From assembly GCF_042646425.1 (NCBI RefSeq), contig NZ_JBHRTR010000001.1:1-26859 (forward strand): a stretch of DNA of 26,859 bases, read 5' to 3'. The translations under genes and the position numbers were made by a program. Shown piece after piece: positions 15,316-23,059 of the stretch. The notes below the pieces were generated by a model. It had not been told where the DNA came from and did not search any database. It saw only the letters and a list, made by a program, of their open reading frames with translations. This DNA is from Marinibaculum pumilum. GTDB lineage: Bacteria > Pseudomonadota > Alphaproteobacteria > Ferrovibrionales > Ferrovibrionaceae. The number at the start of each line of letters is the position of its first letter. Position 1 is the stretch's first letter.

Positions 15316-15366
15316 ATGGCGCGCGTCCACTTCACGCGTGCAGCCGCAGCCGATCTCGAACAGCGG
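15316..15366 (+). pseudogene. Truncated ParE toxin gene remnant
   Basis: Ten bases after the parD stop an ATG opens a frame reading MARVHFTRAAAADLEQ, which fits the start of ParE/RelE-type toxins (beta strand, then the first helix ADLEQ/E). After this the frame turns into RAPPPPHAPW and then reads antisense through the benzoate-CoA ligase gene, so about 80 residues of a normal toxin are missing. The break falls between about 15364 and the ligase stop codon at 15381. The identification rests on a short stretch, but its position directly after parD strongly supports it. Confidence 0.65.
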
Positions 15367-15380
15367 GCCCCGCCGCCCCC

Positions 15381-16955
15381 TCACGCCCCCTGGCGCAGCT
15401 TGAAACGCTGGATCTTGCCGGTGGCGGTCTTCGGCAGTTCGGGCACCACATCGACCCAGCGGGGATATTTCCACTTGCCGATCAGCTTCTGGACATGCGC
15501 CTTCAGCGCCTCCAGGTCGAGATCGGTCCGGCCGCCCTTCAGCACGACATAGGCCTTCGGCTTCTCCAGCCCCTCCTCGTCGCGCCAGGCGACCACCGCC
15601 GCCTCCAGCACTGCGGGGTGGGAGACCAGGGCCTGCTCCACCTCAAACGGCGAGACCCAGATGCCGGAGACCTTGAACATGTCGTCGGTGCGGCCGCAAT
15701 AGACGTAGCGACCCTCCGGCGTCAGCTCGTACTTGTCGCCGGTACGGGTCCATTCGCCCTCGAAGGTGGTGCGGGTCTTGCTGCGCTGGTTCCAGTAGCC
15801 GTCGGCCGCCGAGGCGCCGCGCACCAGCAGTTCGCCCACCTTCGGCTCCTCGCCCGCCTTCGGGGCGGCGATCTCGTTGCCGGCCTCGTCCACCAGGCGC
15901 AGCTCGTAGCCCGGCACCGCGGTGCCGGAGGTGCCGTAGACCACCTGCCCCGGCCGGTTCGACAGGAAGATGTGCAGCATCTCCGTCGAGCCGACGCCGT
16001 CCAGGATGTCGACGCCCCAGGCCGCCTTCCACTTGCGGCCGATCTGTTCCGGCAGCGCCTCGCCGGCGGAGATGCAGGCGCGCAGCGGCGCGTCGGGCCG
16101 CGCGGCCCTTCCGTCCCAATAGTCCAGGATCGCGGCATAGAGGGTCGGCACGCCGCAGAAGATCGTCGGCCGCTGCTCGGCGAGGATGGCGGAGACCGTC
16201 TCCGGCGTCGGCCGGCCGTCGAACAGGATCGTGGTGGCGCCGACCGACATCGGGAAGGTCATCGCATTGCCCAGGCCATAGGCGAAGAACAGCTTCGCCA
16301 CCGAATAGAGCAGGTCGTCTTCGGCGATGCCCAGCACCTGCGCGCCATAGGTGTCGGAGGTGGCCTTCAGGCTGCCATGCACATGCTTCACCCCCTTCGG
16401 CCGGCCGGTGGAGCCGGAGGAGTAGAGCCAGAAGGCGACCTCGTCCTCGTCCGCGATCACCGCCTCGGCCGCTTCGGCGCCTGCGATGAAATCGTCGAAC
16501 GCCTCCGTGCCGTCCGGCGCGCCCTCCGGCACCGGGCCACCCACAACCACCACCTTGCGGATGAAGGGGTTCAGCGGCAGGGCGGCGGCGACGGTGTCGT
16601 ACAAAGCGGCGGAGACGAACAGACAGGAGGCGCGGCTGTCGTGGAAGATCTCGTCATAGACCGAGGTCGACAGCAGGGTGTTCAGCGGGATCGGGTTCAC
16701 CCCGGCCTTGATCGCACCCCAGAAGATCACCGGGAAATCGACGCTGTCCAGCATCAGCATCAGCGCGCGCTCGTCGCGGCGGATGCCGGTCCGGGCGAGC
16801 GCCCCCGCCATCTGCGCGGTGCGCGCCGCCAGCGCGCCATAGCTGATCTCGCGCTTCGCGCCGGCGGCCTCACGGAAGGCGGTCTTGTCGCCGCGGCCCT
16901 CGCCAGTGTGACGGTCGACGAAGTACAGGGCCGCATTGGCCGAGTCCATGCTCAT
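15381..16955 (-). CDS. bclA: Benzoate-CoA ligase family protein
   Basis: A 524-aa acyl-adenylate-forming enzyme expected to convert benzoate (or a substituted benzoate), ATP and CoA into benzoyl-CoA in the cytoplasm. The AMP-binding P-loop LYSSGSTGRPKGVKH is at residues 177-191. Benzoate-ligase-like stretches include NAALYFVDRH near the N-terminus, KLFFAYGLGNAMTFPMSVGA, GVGSTEMLHIFLSNRPG and RYVYCGRTDDMFKVSGIWVSP. The catalytic lysine is Lys514 in TATGKIQRFKLR. Two ATGs lie two codons apart and the first is used. No ring-reducing or box-pathway genes are in the window. A BoxR-like site lies 115 bases upstream. Its 3' end abuts the broken toxin gene, consistent with an old rearrangement here. 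Confidence 0.92.
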   Translation of the reverse strand: MSMDSANAALYFVDRHTGEGRGDKTAFREAAGAKREISYGALAARTAQMAGALARTGIRRDERALMLMLDSVDFPVIFWGAIKAGVNPIPLNTLLSTSVYDEIFHDSRASCLFVSAALYDTVAAALPLNPFIRKVVVVGGPVPEGAPDGTEAFDDFIAGAEAAEAVIADEDEVAFWLYSSGSTGRPKGVKHVHGSLKATSDTYGAQVLGIAEDDLLYSVAKLFFAYGLGNAMTFPMSVGATTILFDGRPTPETVSAILAEQRPTIFCGVPTLYAAILDYWDGRAARPDAPLRACISAGEALPEQIGRKWKAAWGVDILDGVGSTEMLHIFLSNRPGQVVYGTSGTAVPGYELRLVDEAGNEIAAPKAGEEPKVGELLVRGASAADGYWNQRSKTRTTFEGEWTRTGDKYELTPEGRYVYCGRTDDMFKVSGIWVSPFEVEQALVSHPAVLEAAVVAWRDEEGLEKPKAYVVLKGGRTDLDLEALKAHVQKLIGKWKYPRWVDVVPELPKTATGKIQRFKLRQGA

Positions 16956-17070
16956 GTCGTTTCCGCTCCCCTTGACCCGATCGCTGCGGCAGAGCCGCTT
17001 CGGCCCACCGCGCCAGGTCGTATTTATGACATATAATGCATTCCTGCCGCCTGATTCCGCTCAAGGCAAG

Positions 17071-17084
17071 TGCATTTTATTGCA
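17071..17084 (-). promoter_or_regulatory. BoxR-like operator (TGCA-N6-TGCA) before the benzoate-CoA ligase gene
   Basis: The site reads TGCATTTTATTGCA, matching the TGCA-N6-TGCA operator described for BoxR, the benzoyl-CoA-responsive repressor of aerobic benzoate genes in Azoarcus. It lies in the 152-bp gap between the ROK regulator and the ligase, and AT content rises locally. A single further TGCA lies nearer the gene at 17037. No BoxR gene (HTH fused to a shikimate-kinase-like domain) is in the window, so the regulator would be encoded elsewhere. Confidence 0.6.
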
Positions 17085-17107
17085 TAATGGGACGTCCGCC
17101 CCGACGC

Positions 17108-18205
17108 TCACTGGACCATGAAGCGGGAGCTGAACGGCAGGCTCGCCGCACCCACCGCCTTCGCCGAGGTACCGATGCCGCTGGCCACGGCCCTCACGCC
17201 GGGCAGGACCGAGGTCAGGTCGTCGCAGATCCCCTGACAGATCCGCGCCGGCGCATAGGAGGCCAGCACCACGGTCTTCAGCTCGATGAACTGGGTCAGC
17301 CCCTCGATCGACTGCCGCAACCGGTCGCGGCACTGCCGGCGCCAGGCGTCGAAGGCGGCACCGCCGTCGGGCCAGTCCCTGTCGCCGTCCCAGAGCGAGC
17401 CGTCGAGCCGGCCGGCCGCAGCCAGCGCCGCCTCCAGCCGGAGCAGGCCGGTGTCGAAGCTGACCTCGGAATTGCCGTAGTAGATCTGATGGTTCAGCAC
17501 CAGGCGGCCACGCAGCCGCGCGCCCAGGAAGAAAAACAGATAATCGTCCAGGGTCTTGGCAACGCCGAACATGCTTTCCGCACCGGCGGTCGCCGTGACG
17601 TCGTTCTGCAGGAAGACCGGCAGGCCGACCGACTGCTCGATCCGGCCCTGCAGCGCGCCGGATTCCGCCAGGCTGCCGTCGGCAAGGCTTTCGCCCGCCT
17701 CCACGTCCTGCGGGAGCGCCAGGCCGATGCCGGCAACCCGCGCCTGCTGGGCGGCGGGCAGCACGGCAATGGCATCCCGCACCGCCGCGAGCAGCGGCGC
17801 ATCCGCCTCCCGCAGGGCCGGCAGCGGCAGCCGGGCATGGAAGCGGACGGTGCCGACGAAGTCGATCAGGACGATGTCGATCCAGCGATAGCTGAAGCCG
17901 ATGCCCACCGCATAGGCGCCTTCCGGGTTCAGCGAGAGCGGGATCGTCGGCGGCCCCACCCGGCCCCGCTGTGCCTCGCCCTTGGCGACCAGCCCCTCCT
18001 GCACCAGGGACCGCACGATCACCGAGACGGTCTGCGCCGAGAGGCCGGTTCGCTCGCCGATCTCCATCCTGGAGATGCCCTCGTTCTGCAGCAGCAGCGA
18101 CAGCACCAGCCGCTCATTGTAGCTGCGTACGCTGAGCGCGTTGAGGCCGCTTGCGCGATCGGCGATCCGCAGCGGGTTCGGCGGCGCAAACCTCATGTCA
18201 GGCAA
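17108..18205 (-). CDS. ROK family transcriptional regulator with degenerate kinase motifs
   Basis: A 365-aa regulator with an N-terminal winged helix (about 28-75: RSYNERLVLSLLLQNEGISR, GERTGLSAQTVSVIVRSLVQ) followed by a ROK-type sugar-sensing domain. The ATP loop expected as D-x-G-G-T is replaced by VGIGFSYRWIDIVLIDF, and the usual G-T-G-x-G and G-E-x-G-H motifs are degraded (FFLGARLRGRLVLNHQIYYG, then NSEVSFDTG), so it should not phosphorylate sugar. It may still bind a ligand. The TTG start is chosen because GAGG precedes it at seven bases; an ATG three codons later lacks this. It follows the SGNH hydrolase gene by 35 bases and is divergent from the ABC transporter operon, which it probably represses. 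Confidence 0.85.
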   Translation of the reverse strand: MPDMRFAPPNPLRIADRASGLNALSVRSYNERLVLSLLLQNEGISRMEIGERTGLSAQTVSVIVRSLVQEGLVAKGEAQRGRVGPPTIPLSLNPEGAYAVGIGFSYRWIDIVLIDFVGTVRFHARLPLPALREADAPLLAAVRDAIAVLPAAQQARVAGIGLALPQDVEAGESLADGSLAESGALQGRIEQSVGLPVFLQNDVTATAGAESMFGVAKTLDDYLFFFLGARLRGRLVLNHQIYYGNSEVSFDTGLLRLEAALAAAGRLDGSLWDGDRDWPDGGAAFDAWRRQCRDRLRQSIEGLTQFIELKTVVLASYAPARICQGICDDLTSVLPGVRAVASGIGTSAKAVGAASLPFSSRFMVQ

Positions 18206-18240
18206 GGGCGAACCTCGTCATCGCTGCCGTGCGGGCGGGC

Positions 18241-18894
18241 TCAGCCGGCGGCATCGGCCCAGCCGATCGCCTCGATCTCCTGGGCGAGCGCCACGCCCAG
18301 CGCCTCATGTGCCGCCGCATCGATGTGGAAGCCGTCGGCCGGGCTGCAGGCCACGACGGAGCCGGCGTCGAAGAAATGCACTTCCAGGGAATCGGCGATG
18401 ATCTCGAATTCCAGGGCCAGCCGGCGCGATTTCTCCTGCGCGCCGGCGAAGATCGATTCCCATTCCTTGATGTCGTCCAGCATCGGCGGCGGCGCCACGA
18501 CCATGATCTCCGGCACCGCACCGCGCGGTCCGGGCGCCAGTTCCTTGATGTCGTAGACCAGGCAGCCGATCCCCATCGCCACCTCCGAGGGCGGCATGTG
18601 GAAGCGCACCTTCAGATCGTTGGTGCCCAGCATCAGGATCACCAGGTCCAGCGGGGCATGGCTCTGCAGGCAGGGGCGCAGATAGAGGCGGCCGTTCTTG
18701 TGCGCCCCTTCGATCGGGTCGTCGTGGACGGTGGTGCGGCCGCTCAACCCTTCCTCGATGACATGCCAGCCGGCGCCGAGCTGTGCCTGCAGGATGCCCG
18801 GCCAGCGCTGCTCGCGCGCATAGCGGTCGAGCGGCCCCATCCCGGGTATCTGGCCGTGGGTGTTGGAGTCCCCGAAGCAGAGAATGGATCGCAT
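18241..18894 (-). CDS. SGNH/GDSL-type esterase (MsAcT-related paralogue)
   Basis: A 217-aa serine hydrolase for ester or acyl-sugar substrates, probably cytoplasmic as no signal peptide is seen. The nucleophile is Ser10 in ILCFGDSNTHG, the block II glycine is in EEGLSGRTTV, the oxyanion Asn is in MLGTNDLKV, and Asp187-x2-His190 (DGFH) completes the triad. It shares its architecture and several blocks with the second SGNH hydrolase at the far end of the transporter operon but has diverged (GDSNTHGQIPG versus GDSLTWGWIPV). The ATG used fits the protein start of related enzymes; an upstream in-frame extension is low-complexity and unsupported. It is the first gene of a leftward unit with the ROK regulator. 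Confidence 0.87.
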   Translation of the reverse strand: MRSILCFGDSNTHGQIPGMGPLDRYAREQRWPGILQAQLGAGWHVIEEGLSGRTTVHDDPIEGAHKNGRLYLRPCLQSHAPLDLVILMLGTNDLKVRFHMPPSEVAMGIGCLVYDIKELAPGPRGAVPEIMVVAPPPMLDDIKEWESIFAGAQEKSRRLALEFEIIADSLEVHFFDAGSVVACSPADGFHIDAAAHEALGVALAQEIEAIGWADAAG

Positions 18895-19024
18895 GTCGTT
18901 GTCCCGATCTCGCGTCCGGCAGGTCGCCGCCAGGCCGGCAAGCCCGCCTCCCTGCGGACTTCCGGGTCCGCCGCAACATGCGGCGCTGCCCGGCGCGGAG
19001 CAAGAGCGTTCGGGCCAGGGCCAA

Positions 19025-19045
19025 TTATTCATTCACAATGACTAA
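19025..19045. promoter_or_regulatory. 21-bp dyad, candidate ROK operator
   Basis: The sequence TTATTCATT-CAC-AATGACTAA has arms matching at 8 of 9 positions. It is AT-rich, lies in the gap shared by the two divergent operons and directly abuts a consensus TTGACA on the plus strand. ROK repressors typically bind such dyads in their target promoters. Assignment to the neighbouring ROK protein is by position only. Confidence 0.5.
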
Positions 19046-19048
19046 CTA

Positions 19049-19078
19049 TTGACAGGCCCCACGGCCCGTGATTTTTTC
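19049..19078 (+). promoter_or_regulatory. Possible promoter of the ABC transporter operon
   Basis: A perfect TTGACA -35 box lies at 19049-19054. The -10 region is only a T-rich stretch (GATTTTTTCAT), so the promoter is uncertain. It is the best AT-rich candidate upstream of the binding-protein gene. Confidence 0.35.
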
Positions 19079-19365
19079 ATCTGCGGAGGAGGACGATCAG
19101 GGCCGGTTGCGTCAGCAGCCGAAGCGAAAAAGCGCCGCCGGCGACGAATGTCCGGCAAGGCTTTCAGCGAACCGGCACAGGCACGACATTCCGCAGGGCT
19201 TTCGTCCGCACCGCCGAACGGCGGCGCGGAAGCCGTACCTGCGTGCCCGCCGCCGAACACTGCATCGCATCGGCCCGGCCGATCCTGCCGGCGCCACCGT
19301 GCCGGACAAGGCACCTCGCATCGACGAGGCGGAACGACAACGATTCAGTCGGGAGGAAATCACCA

Positions 19366-20445
19366 ATGTTCGAAGTCGCGAAGAGATTCGCAGCAGGCCT
19401 GATCCTGGGCACCGCCCTGATCGCCGGAACGACGGCGCAGGCCGAGGAGGTCGTGCTGATGGAGGGCGTCTCCCCCCATCCGGACGATGCCCGCATGACG
19501 GAGGCCGGCGCCTTCGAGACGGCGCCGCCCTGGACCATCGGCATGAGCCATTTCGGCGTGAACGCCAATACCTGGACCGTGCAGATGGCGCATGACACCG
19601 AGGCGGCGGCCGCGCGCGACGACCGGATCGGCAAGTTCATCCTGCTGGATGCCAATATCAGCCAGGCCAAGCAGGTCGCCGATATCGAGGACCTGATCGC
19701 GCAGAAGGTCGATGCGCTGATCGTCACGCCGCTGACGCCGACCTCCGCCGATGCGGGCATCGAGAAGGCGGTCGCCGCCGGCATTCCCGTCATCGTCCAT
19801 ACCGGCCTGACGGAGACCGACGCCTTCACCGTCGACATCCAGGGCGGCGCCCAGAATTTCGGCAAGGTGATGGGCGACTGGCTGGTCAAGGAGCTTGGCG
19901 GCAAGGGCAAGATCTGGGTGCTGCGCGGCCTGCCGGCGCATCCGGAGGATATCAACCGCTACAAGGGCCTGCTCCAGGCGCTGGAGGGCAGCGAGGTCGA
20001 GATCGTCGCCGAGGATGTCGGCGCCTGGCAGTACGACAACGGCAAGAAGGTCTGCGAGACTTTCTTCCTGAACGATCCCGACGTGGACGGCATCTGGTCG
20101 TCCGGCGCCGACATGACCCGCGCCTGCGTCGACGTGTTCAAGCAGTTCGGGGCACCGATCCCGCCGATCACCGGCGAGGGCAATAACGGTTTCTTCGGCC
20201 AGTGGATCAACGACGGCTTCAGGTCGATCTCCGCCGAGTACGGCCCGGAGCAGGGCGCCGCCGGGATCCGCGCCGCCGTTGCGCTGCTGGAAGGCAAGCC
20301 GCTGCACAAGCGCTATGTCTACTGGCCGGAAGGCTGGGACCTGGAGAAGGTCAAGCAGCATCATCGCCCCGACCTCTCCGCGAATGTCTGGTTCCCCACC
20401 AGCCTGAGCGAAGAAGATCTGCAGAAGTACTACGGCACGAAATAG
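19366..20445 (+). CDS. Sugar-type ABC transporter substrate-binding protein
   Basis: Periplasmic binding protein of 359 aa from the ribose/xylose-type family (Peripla_BP_4 fold). A Sec signal peptide is evident, with cleavage expected after Ala26 (GTTAQA, then EEVVLMEG). Family-like stretches follow: QVADIEDLIAQKVDALIVTP, AVAAGIPVIVHTG and GIWSSGADMTRACVDVFKQFG. GGGAGG precedes the ATG. It is the first gene of a five-gene rightward operon (binding protein, ATPase, two permeases, SGNH hydrolase), with a hairpin behind it that probably gives it higher expression than the rest, as is usual for binding proteins. The ligand is not known; the flanking esterases suggest an acylated sugar or sugar-like compound. 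Confidence 0.9.
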   Translation: MFEVAKRFAAGLILGTALIAGTTAQAEEVVLMEGVSPHPDDARMTEAGAFETAPPWTIGMSHFGVNANTWTVQMAHDTEAAAARDDRIGKFILLDANISQAKQVADIEDLIAQKVDALIVTPLTPTSADAGIEKAVAAGIPVIVHTGLTETDAFTVDIQGGAQNFGKVMGDWLVKELGGKGKIWVLRGLPAHPEDINRYKGLLQALEGSEVEIVAEDVGAWQYDNGKKVCETFFLNDPDVDGIWSSGADMTRACVDVFKQFGAPIPPITGEGNNGFFGQWINDGFRSISAEYGPEQGAAGIRAAVALLEGKPLHKRYVYWPEGWDLEKVKQHHRPDLSANVWFPTSLSEEDLQKYYGTK

Positions 20446-20462
20446 CCGTACCCGCCTCGACC

Positions 20463-20493
20463 GCGCGGCCGGCAACGCCGGCCGCGCCCTTTT
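20463..20493 (+). terminator. Intercistronic hairpin after the binding-protein gene
   Basis: A perfect 11-bp stem GCGCGGCCGGC/GCCGGCCGCGC with an AAC loop is followed by CCTTTT. Its place between the binding-protein and ATPase genes suggests partial termination or 3' end protection rather than full termination. Confidence 0.7.
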
Positions 20494-20500
20494 CCCGGCG

Positions 20501-22105
20501 ATGCCGATGCAGCATTCCCCCGAGTCCGCGCCACCTGAACCCGCCCTGATCGAGATGTCCGGGATCGGCAAGGCCTATGGCGGCAGTGTCGCGCTGGACG
20601 GTGTCGCACTCACCCTGCGCGCGGGCTCCGTCCATGCGCTGATGGGCGAGAACGGGGCCGGCAAGTCGACCCTGATGAAGATCCTCGCCGGCGTGGTGGA
20701 GGCCGATGCCGGCAGCATCAGGATGGCCGGCGCGCCGCTGCGCCTCCGCGCCCCGCGGGAGGCGCTCGACCGCGGCATCTCGACCGTCTTCCAGGAACTC
20801 TCCCTGCTGCCCAACCTGTCGATCGCGGAGAACCTGTTCCTCGGCAAGGAGCCGGTGACCCGGACCGGCGCGGTGGACCGGCGGACGATGCAGGCGCGCA
20901 GCGCCGAGACCCTGCGCGCGCTCGGCCTCGACCTGGACCCGGCCACCCTGGTATCGGAGCTGAGCATCGCCCAGCGGCAGTTCGTCGAGATCGCCCGCGG
21001 CATCTCCGCCAATGCCCGGGTCTACATCCTGGACGAGCCGACCGCTGCCCTGAATGCCGCCGACGTCGAGATGTTGAACCGCCATATCCGGCAGCTGAAG
21101 GCGCAGGGCAACGCCATCATCTACATCTCCCACCGCATGGACGAGATCTTCGCGATCTGCGACACGGTGACGGTCCTCAAGGACGGCCGCAACGTCGCCA
21201 CCTGCGCGATGGATCAGGTGACGCCGCAAAGCCTGATCGCCATGATGGTCGGGCGCGACATCGCCGACCTGTTCCCCGCCCGCAGCGGCGTACCCGGCGC
21301 ATCGGTCCTGTCCGTCGAAGGGTTCCGGCTGGCCGCCGACAGCCGGCCTTTCGCGCTGAGCCTGCACAAGGGGGAGATCGTCGCCCTCGCCGGGCTGGAG
21401 GGACAGGGGCAGCGCGAATTCCTGCGGGCCCTGGTCGGCCAGTTCCATCCGTTCGCAGGCACCGTGACGGTCCGCGGCCAAGCCCTGCCGATGCCGGTGC
21501 CGGCAGCCTCCGGCATCCGCCTGCTGCAGGCGCGCGGACTGGGCTTCGTGCCAGAGGACCGCAAGGACGAGGGCCTGTTCCTGCAGCTCTCCGTCGCGCA
21601 CAACCTGTCGATCGGCCTGCATGCCGCGCGCGGCGCCTTCGCGCTGGCGCGGCGCCATGGCCGTGCGGTCGCGGAAATCATTGCGCGGATGGCGGTGAAG
21701 ACGCAGGGACCGGCCGCTTCGGTCGGCTCCCTATCGGGCGGCAATCAGCAGAAGGTGCTGCTGGGCCGCTACCTGGCGGCCGGCAGCGACATCCTGCTGG
21801 TGGAGGAACCAACCCGCGGCGTCGATATCGGTGCCAAGGCGGAGATCTACCGGCAGCTGCGCGACTTCGCGGCGGCCGGCGGCGCGATCCTGGTCCTGTC
21901 GCGCGAGACGATCGAGTTGATCGGCCTGTGCGACCGGATCTACGTGATGCACGACCGCACGATCGTCGGCGAGATGCCGGCGCGGGAGGCCACGGAGCAC
22001 GCAATCCTGGATGCCGCGCTGATGACCCGGCCGCAGGTGGATGCGTCCATGCCGGCCGCCGGCGCAAGAGCCCGGCCCATCACCGCAGGAGCGGAACCGA
22101 CATGA
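20501..22105 (+). CDS. Sugar ABC transporter ATP-binding protein, two-domain RbsA/MglA type
   Basis: A 534-aa cytoplasmic ATPase with two ABC domains. Domain 1 has Walker A GENGAGKST (about residues 50-58), Q-loop FQELSLLPN, signature LSIAQRQ, Walker B VYILDEPTAAL and H-loop ISHRMDE. Domain 2 has a degenerate Walker A (AGLEGQGQRE), signature LSGGNQQK, Walker B LLVEEPTRGVD and a Ser in place of the switch His (SRETIE), as is usual for this family. The start is poorly supported: it directly follows the hairpin and has no clear Shine-Dalgarno, and an ATG two codons later is equally possible. Its stop overlaps the start of the first permease as ATGA. Confidence 0.93.
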   Translation: MPMQHSPESAPPEPALIEMSGIGKAYGGSVALDGVALTLRAGSVHALMGENGAGKSTLMKILAGVVEADAGSIRMAGAPLRLRAPREALDRGISTVFQELSLLPNLSIAENLFLGKEPVTRTGAVDRRTMQARSAETLRALGLDLDPATLVSELSIAQRQFVEIARGISANARVYILDEPTAALNAADVEMLNRHIRQLKAQGNAIIYISHRMDEIFAICDTVTVLKDGRNVATCAMDQVTPQSLIAMMVGRDIADLFPARSGVPGASVLSVEGFRLAADSRPFALSLHKGEIVALAGLEGQGQREFLRALVGQFHPFAGTVTVRGQALPMPVPAASGIRLLQARGLGFVPEDRKDEGLFLQLSVAHNLSIGLHAARGAFALARRHGRAVAEIIARMAVKTQGPAASVGSLSGGNQQKVLLGRYLAAGSDILLVEEPTRGVDIGAKAEIYRQLRDFAAAGGAILVLSRETIELIGLCDRIYVMHDRTIVGEMPAREATEHAILDAALMTRPQVDASMPAAGARARPITAGAEPT

Positions 22106-23049
22106 CAGCGACCATGCGCCGGCTGCTGACCGGGCAGAATTCGCGGCAGGGCCTGTGGTTGATACCGCTGCTCATCGGCGGCATCGCCTGCATCCTGCTG
22201 GCGCTGCGCAGCGAAGAATTCCTGAACGCCCAGAACCTGCTGAACCTCGTCGCCCAGGCGGTGCCGCTGCTGGTGATCGCCATCGGGCAGATGCTGGTCA
22301 TCCTGGTCCGCGGCCTGGATCTCTCGGTCGGCGCGGTCGTCAGCCTGACCACCGCGATCCTGGCGCTCGATGCGCCCGGCTATGTCGTCCTGCCTGCCGC
22401 CTTCCTCGCCGCGGCGCTGGTCGGCGCGGTCAACGGCATCGCCGTCACCCGGCTGCATGTGCATCCGATCATCGCCACCCTGTCGATGATGATGATCGTG
22501 CAGGGCGGCACCATGCTGCTGCGGCCGGTCGCCGGCGGCACGATCCCCGCCATCGTCACCGACCTGGTCACCGGCGAGGTTCTGGGCATCTACATGCCGC
22601 TGGTCTGGGCGGTGCTGGTGCTGCTGCTGGGCTGGAAGCTGATCCACGGCTCCCGCTTCGGCCTGCACCTGTTCGCCATCGGCGGCGGCCCCGAGATCGC
22701 CCGCGCCTTCGGCATCGCCGACCGGCGCAACGTACTGCTGGCCTATATCGCCTGTTCCCTGTTCGCCGCGCTGGCCGGCTGCTTCCTGGCCGGACGCATC
22801 GCCTCCGGCGATCCCAATATCGGCACCCCCTTCGCGCTGGATTCGATCACCGCGGTCGCGCTCGGCGGCACCCAGCTGGCCGGCGGCGTGGGCAGCCTGC
22901 AGGGCACGGTGACCGGCGCCCTGATCATGGCCCTGCTGGCCAACGGCATGAACCTGGAGAACCTGTCGGCCTTCATCCAGACGGCGGTGAAGGGTGCCAT
23001 CCTCCTGGTCGTGGTGGCCCTGCAGCCGCGCCGGTTCATGGGCCTGTAG
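22102..23049 (+). CDS. Sugar ABC transporter permease 1 (RbsC family)
   Basis: A 315-aa integral membrane subunit with about eight to ten hydrophobic segments. RbsC hallmarks: VAQAVPLLVIAIGQMLVILV, RGLDLSVGAVVSLTT, VGAVNGIAVTRLHVHPIIAT, the cytoplasmic loop GSRFGLHLFAIGGGPEIARA, and AVALGGTQLAGGVGSLQGTV near the C-terminus. It starts within the ATPase stop (ATGA), with GGAG upstream. A second, distinct permease follows after ten bases, so the channel is probably a heterodimer. Confidence 0.92.
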   Translation: MTATMRRLLTGQNSRQGLWLIPLLIGGIACILLALRSEEFLNAQNLLNLVAQAVPLLVIAIGQMLVILVRGLDLSVGAVVSLTTAILALDAPGYVVLPAAFLAAALVGAVNGIAVTRLHVHPIIATLSMMMIVQGGTMLLRPVAGGTIPAIVTDLVTGEVLGIYMPLVWAVLVLLLGWKLIHGSRFGLHLFAIGGGPEIARAFGIADRRNVLLAYIACSLFAALAGCFLAGRIASGDPNIGTPFALDSITAVALGGTQLAGGVGSLQGTVTGALIMALLANGMNLENLSAFIQTAVKGAILLVVVALQPRRFMGL

Positions 23050-23059
23050 GGGAAGCGCG

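Larger units (their letters stand above)
18895..19365. other. Divergent intergenic region between the SGNH-ROK and ABC transporter operons
   Basis: No convincing gene is seen in these 471 bases. The region contains an AT-rich island around 19021-19080 with an operator-like dyad and a TTGACA. It also has a 7-bp stem with ACA loop at 18969-18985 in the SGNH leader and a 5-bp GC stem with a GAAC loop at 19211-19224 in the long leader of the binding-protein gene. The transporter message would have an untranslated leader of roughly 280 bases. Confidence 0.6.
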
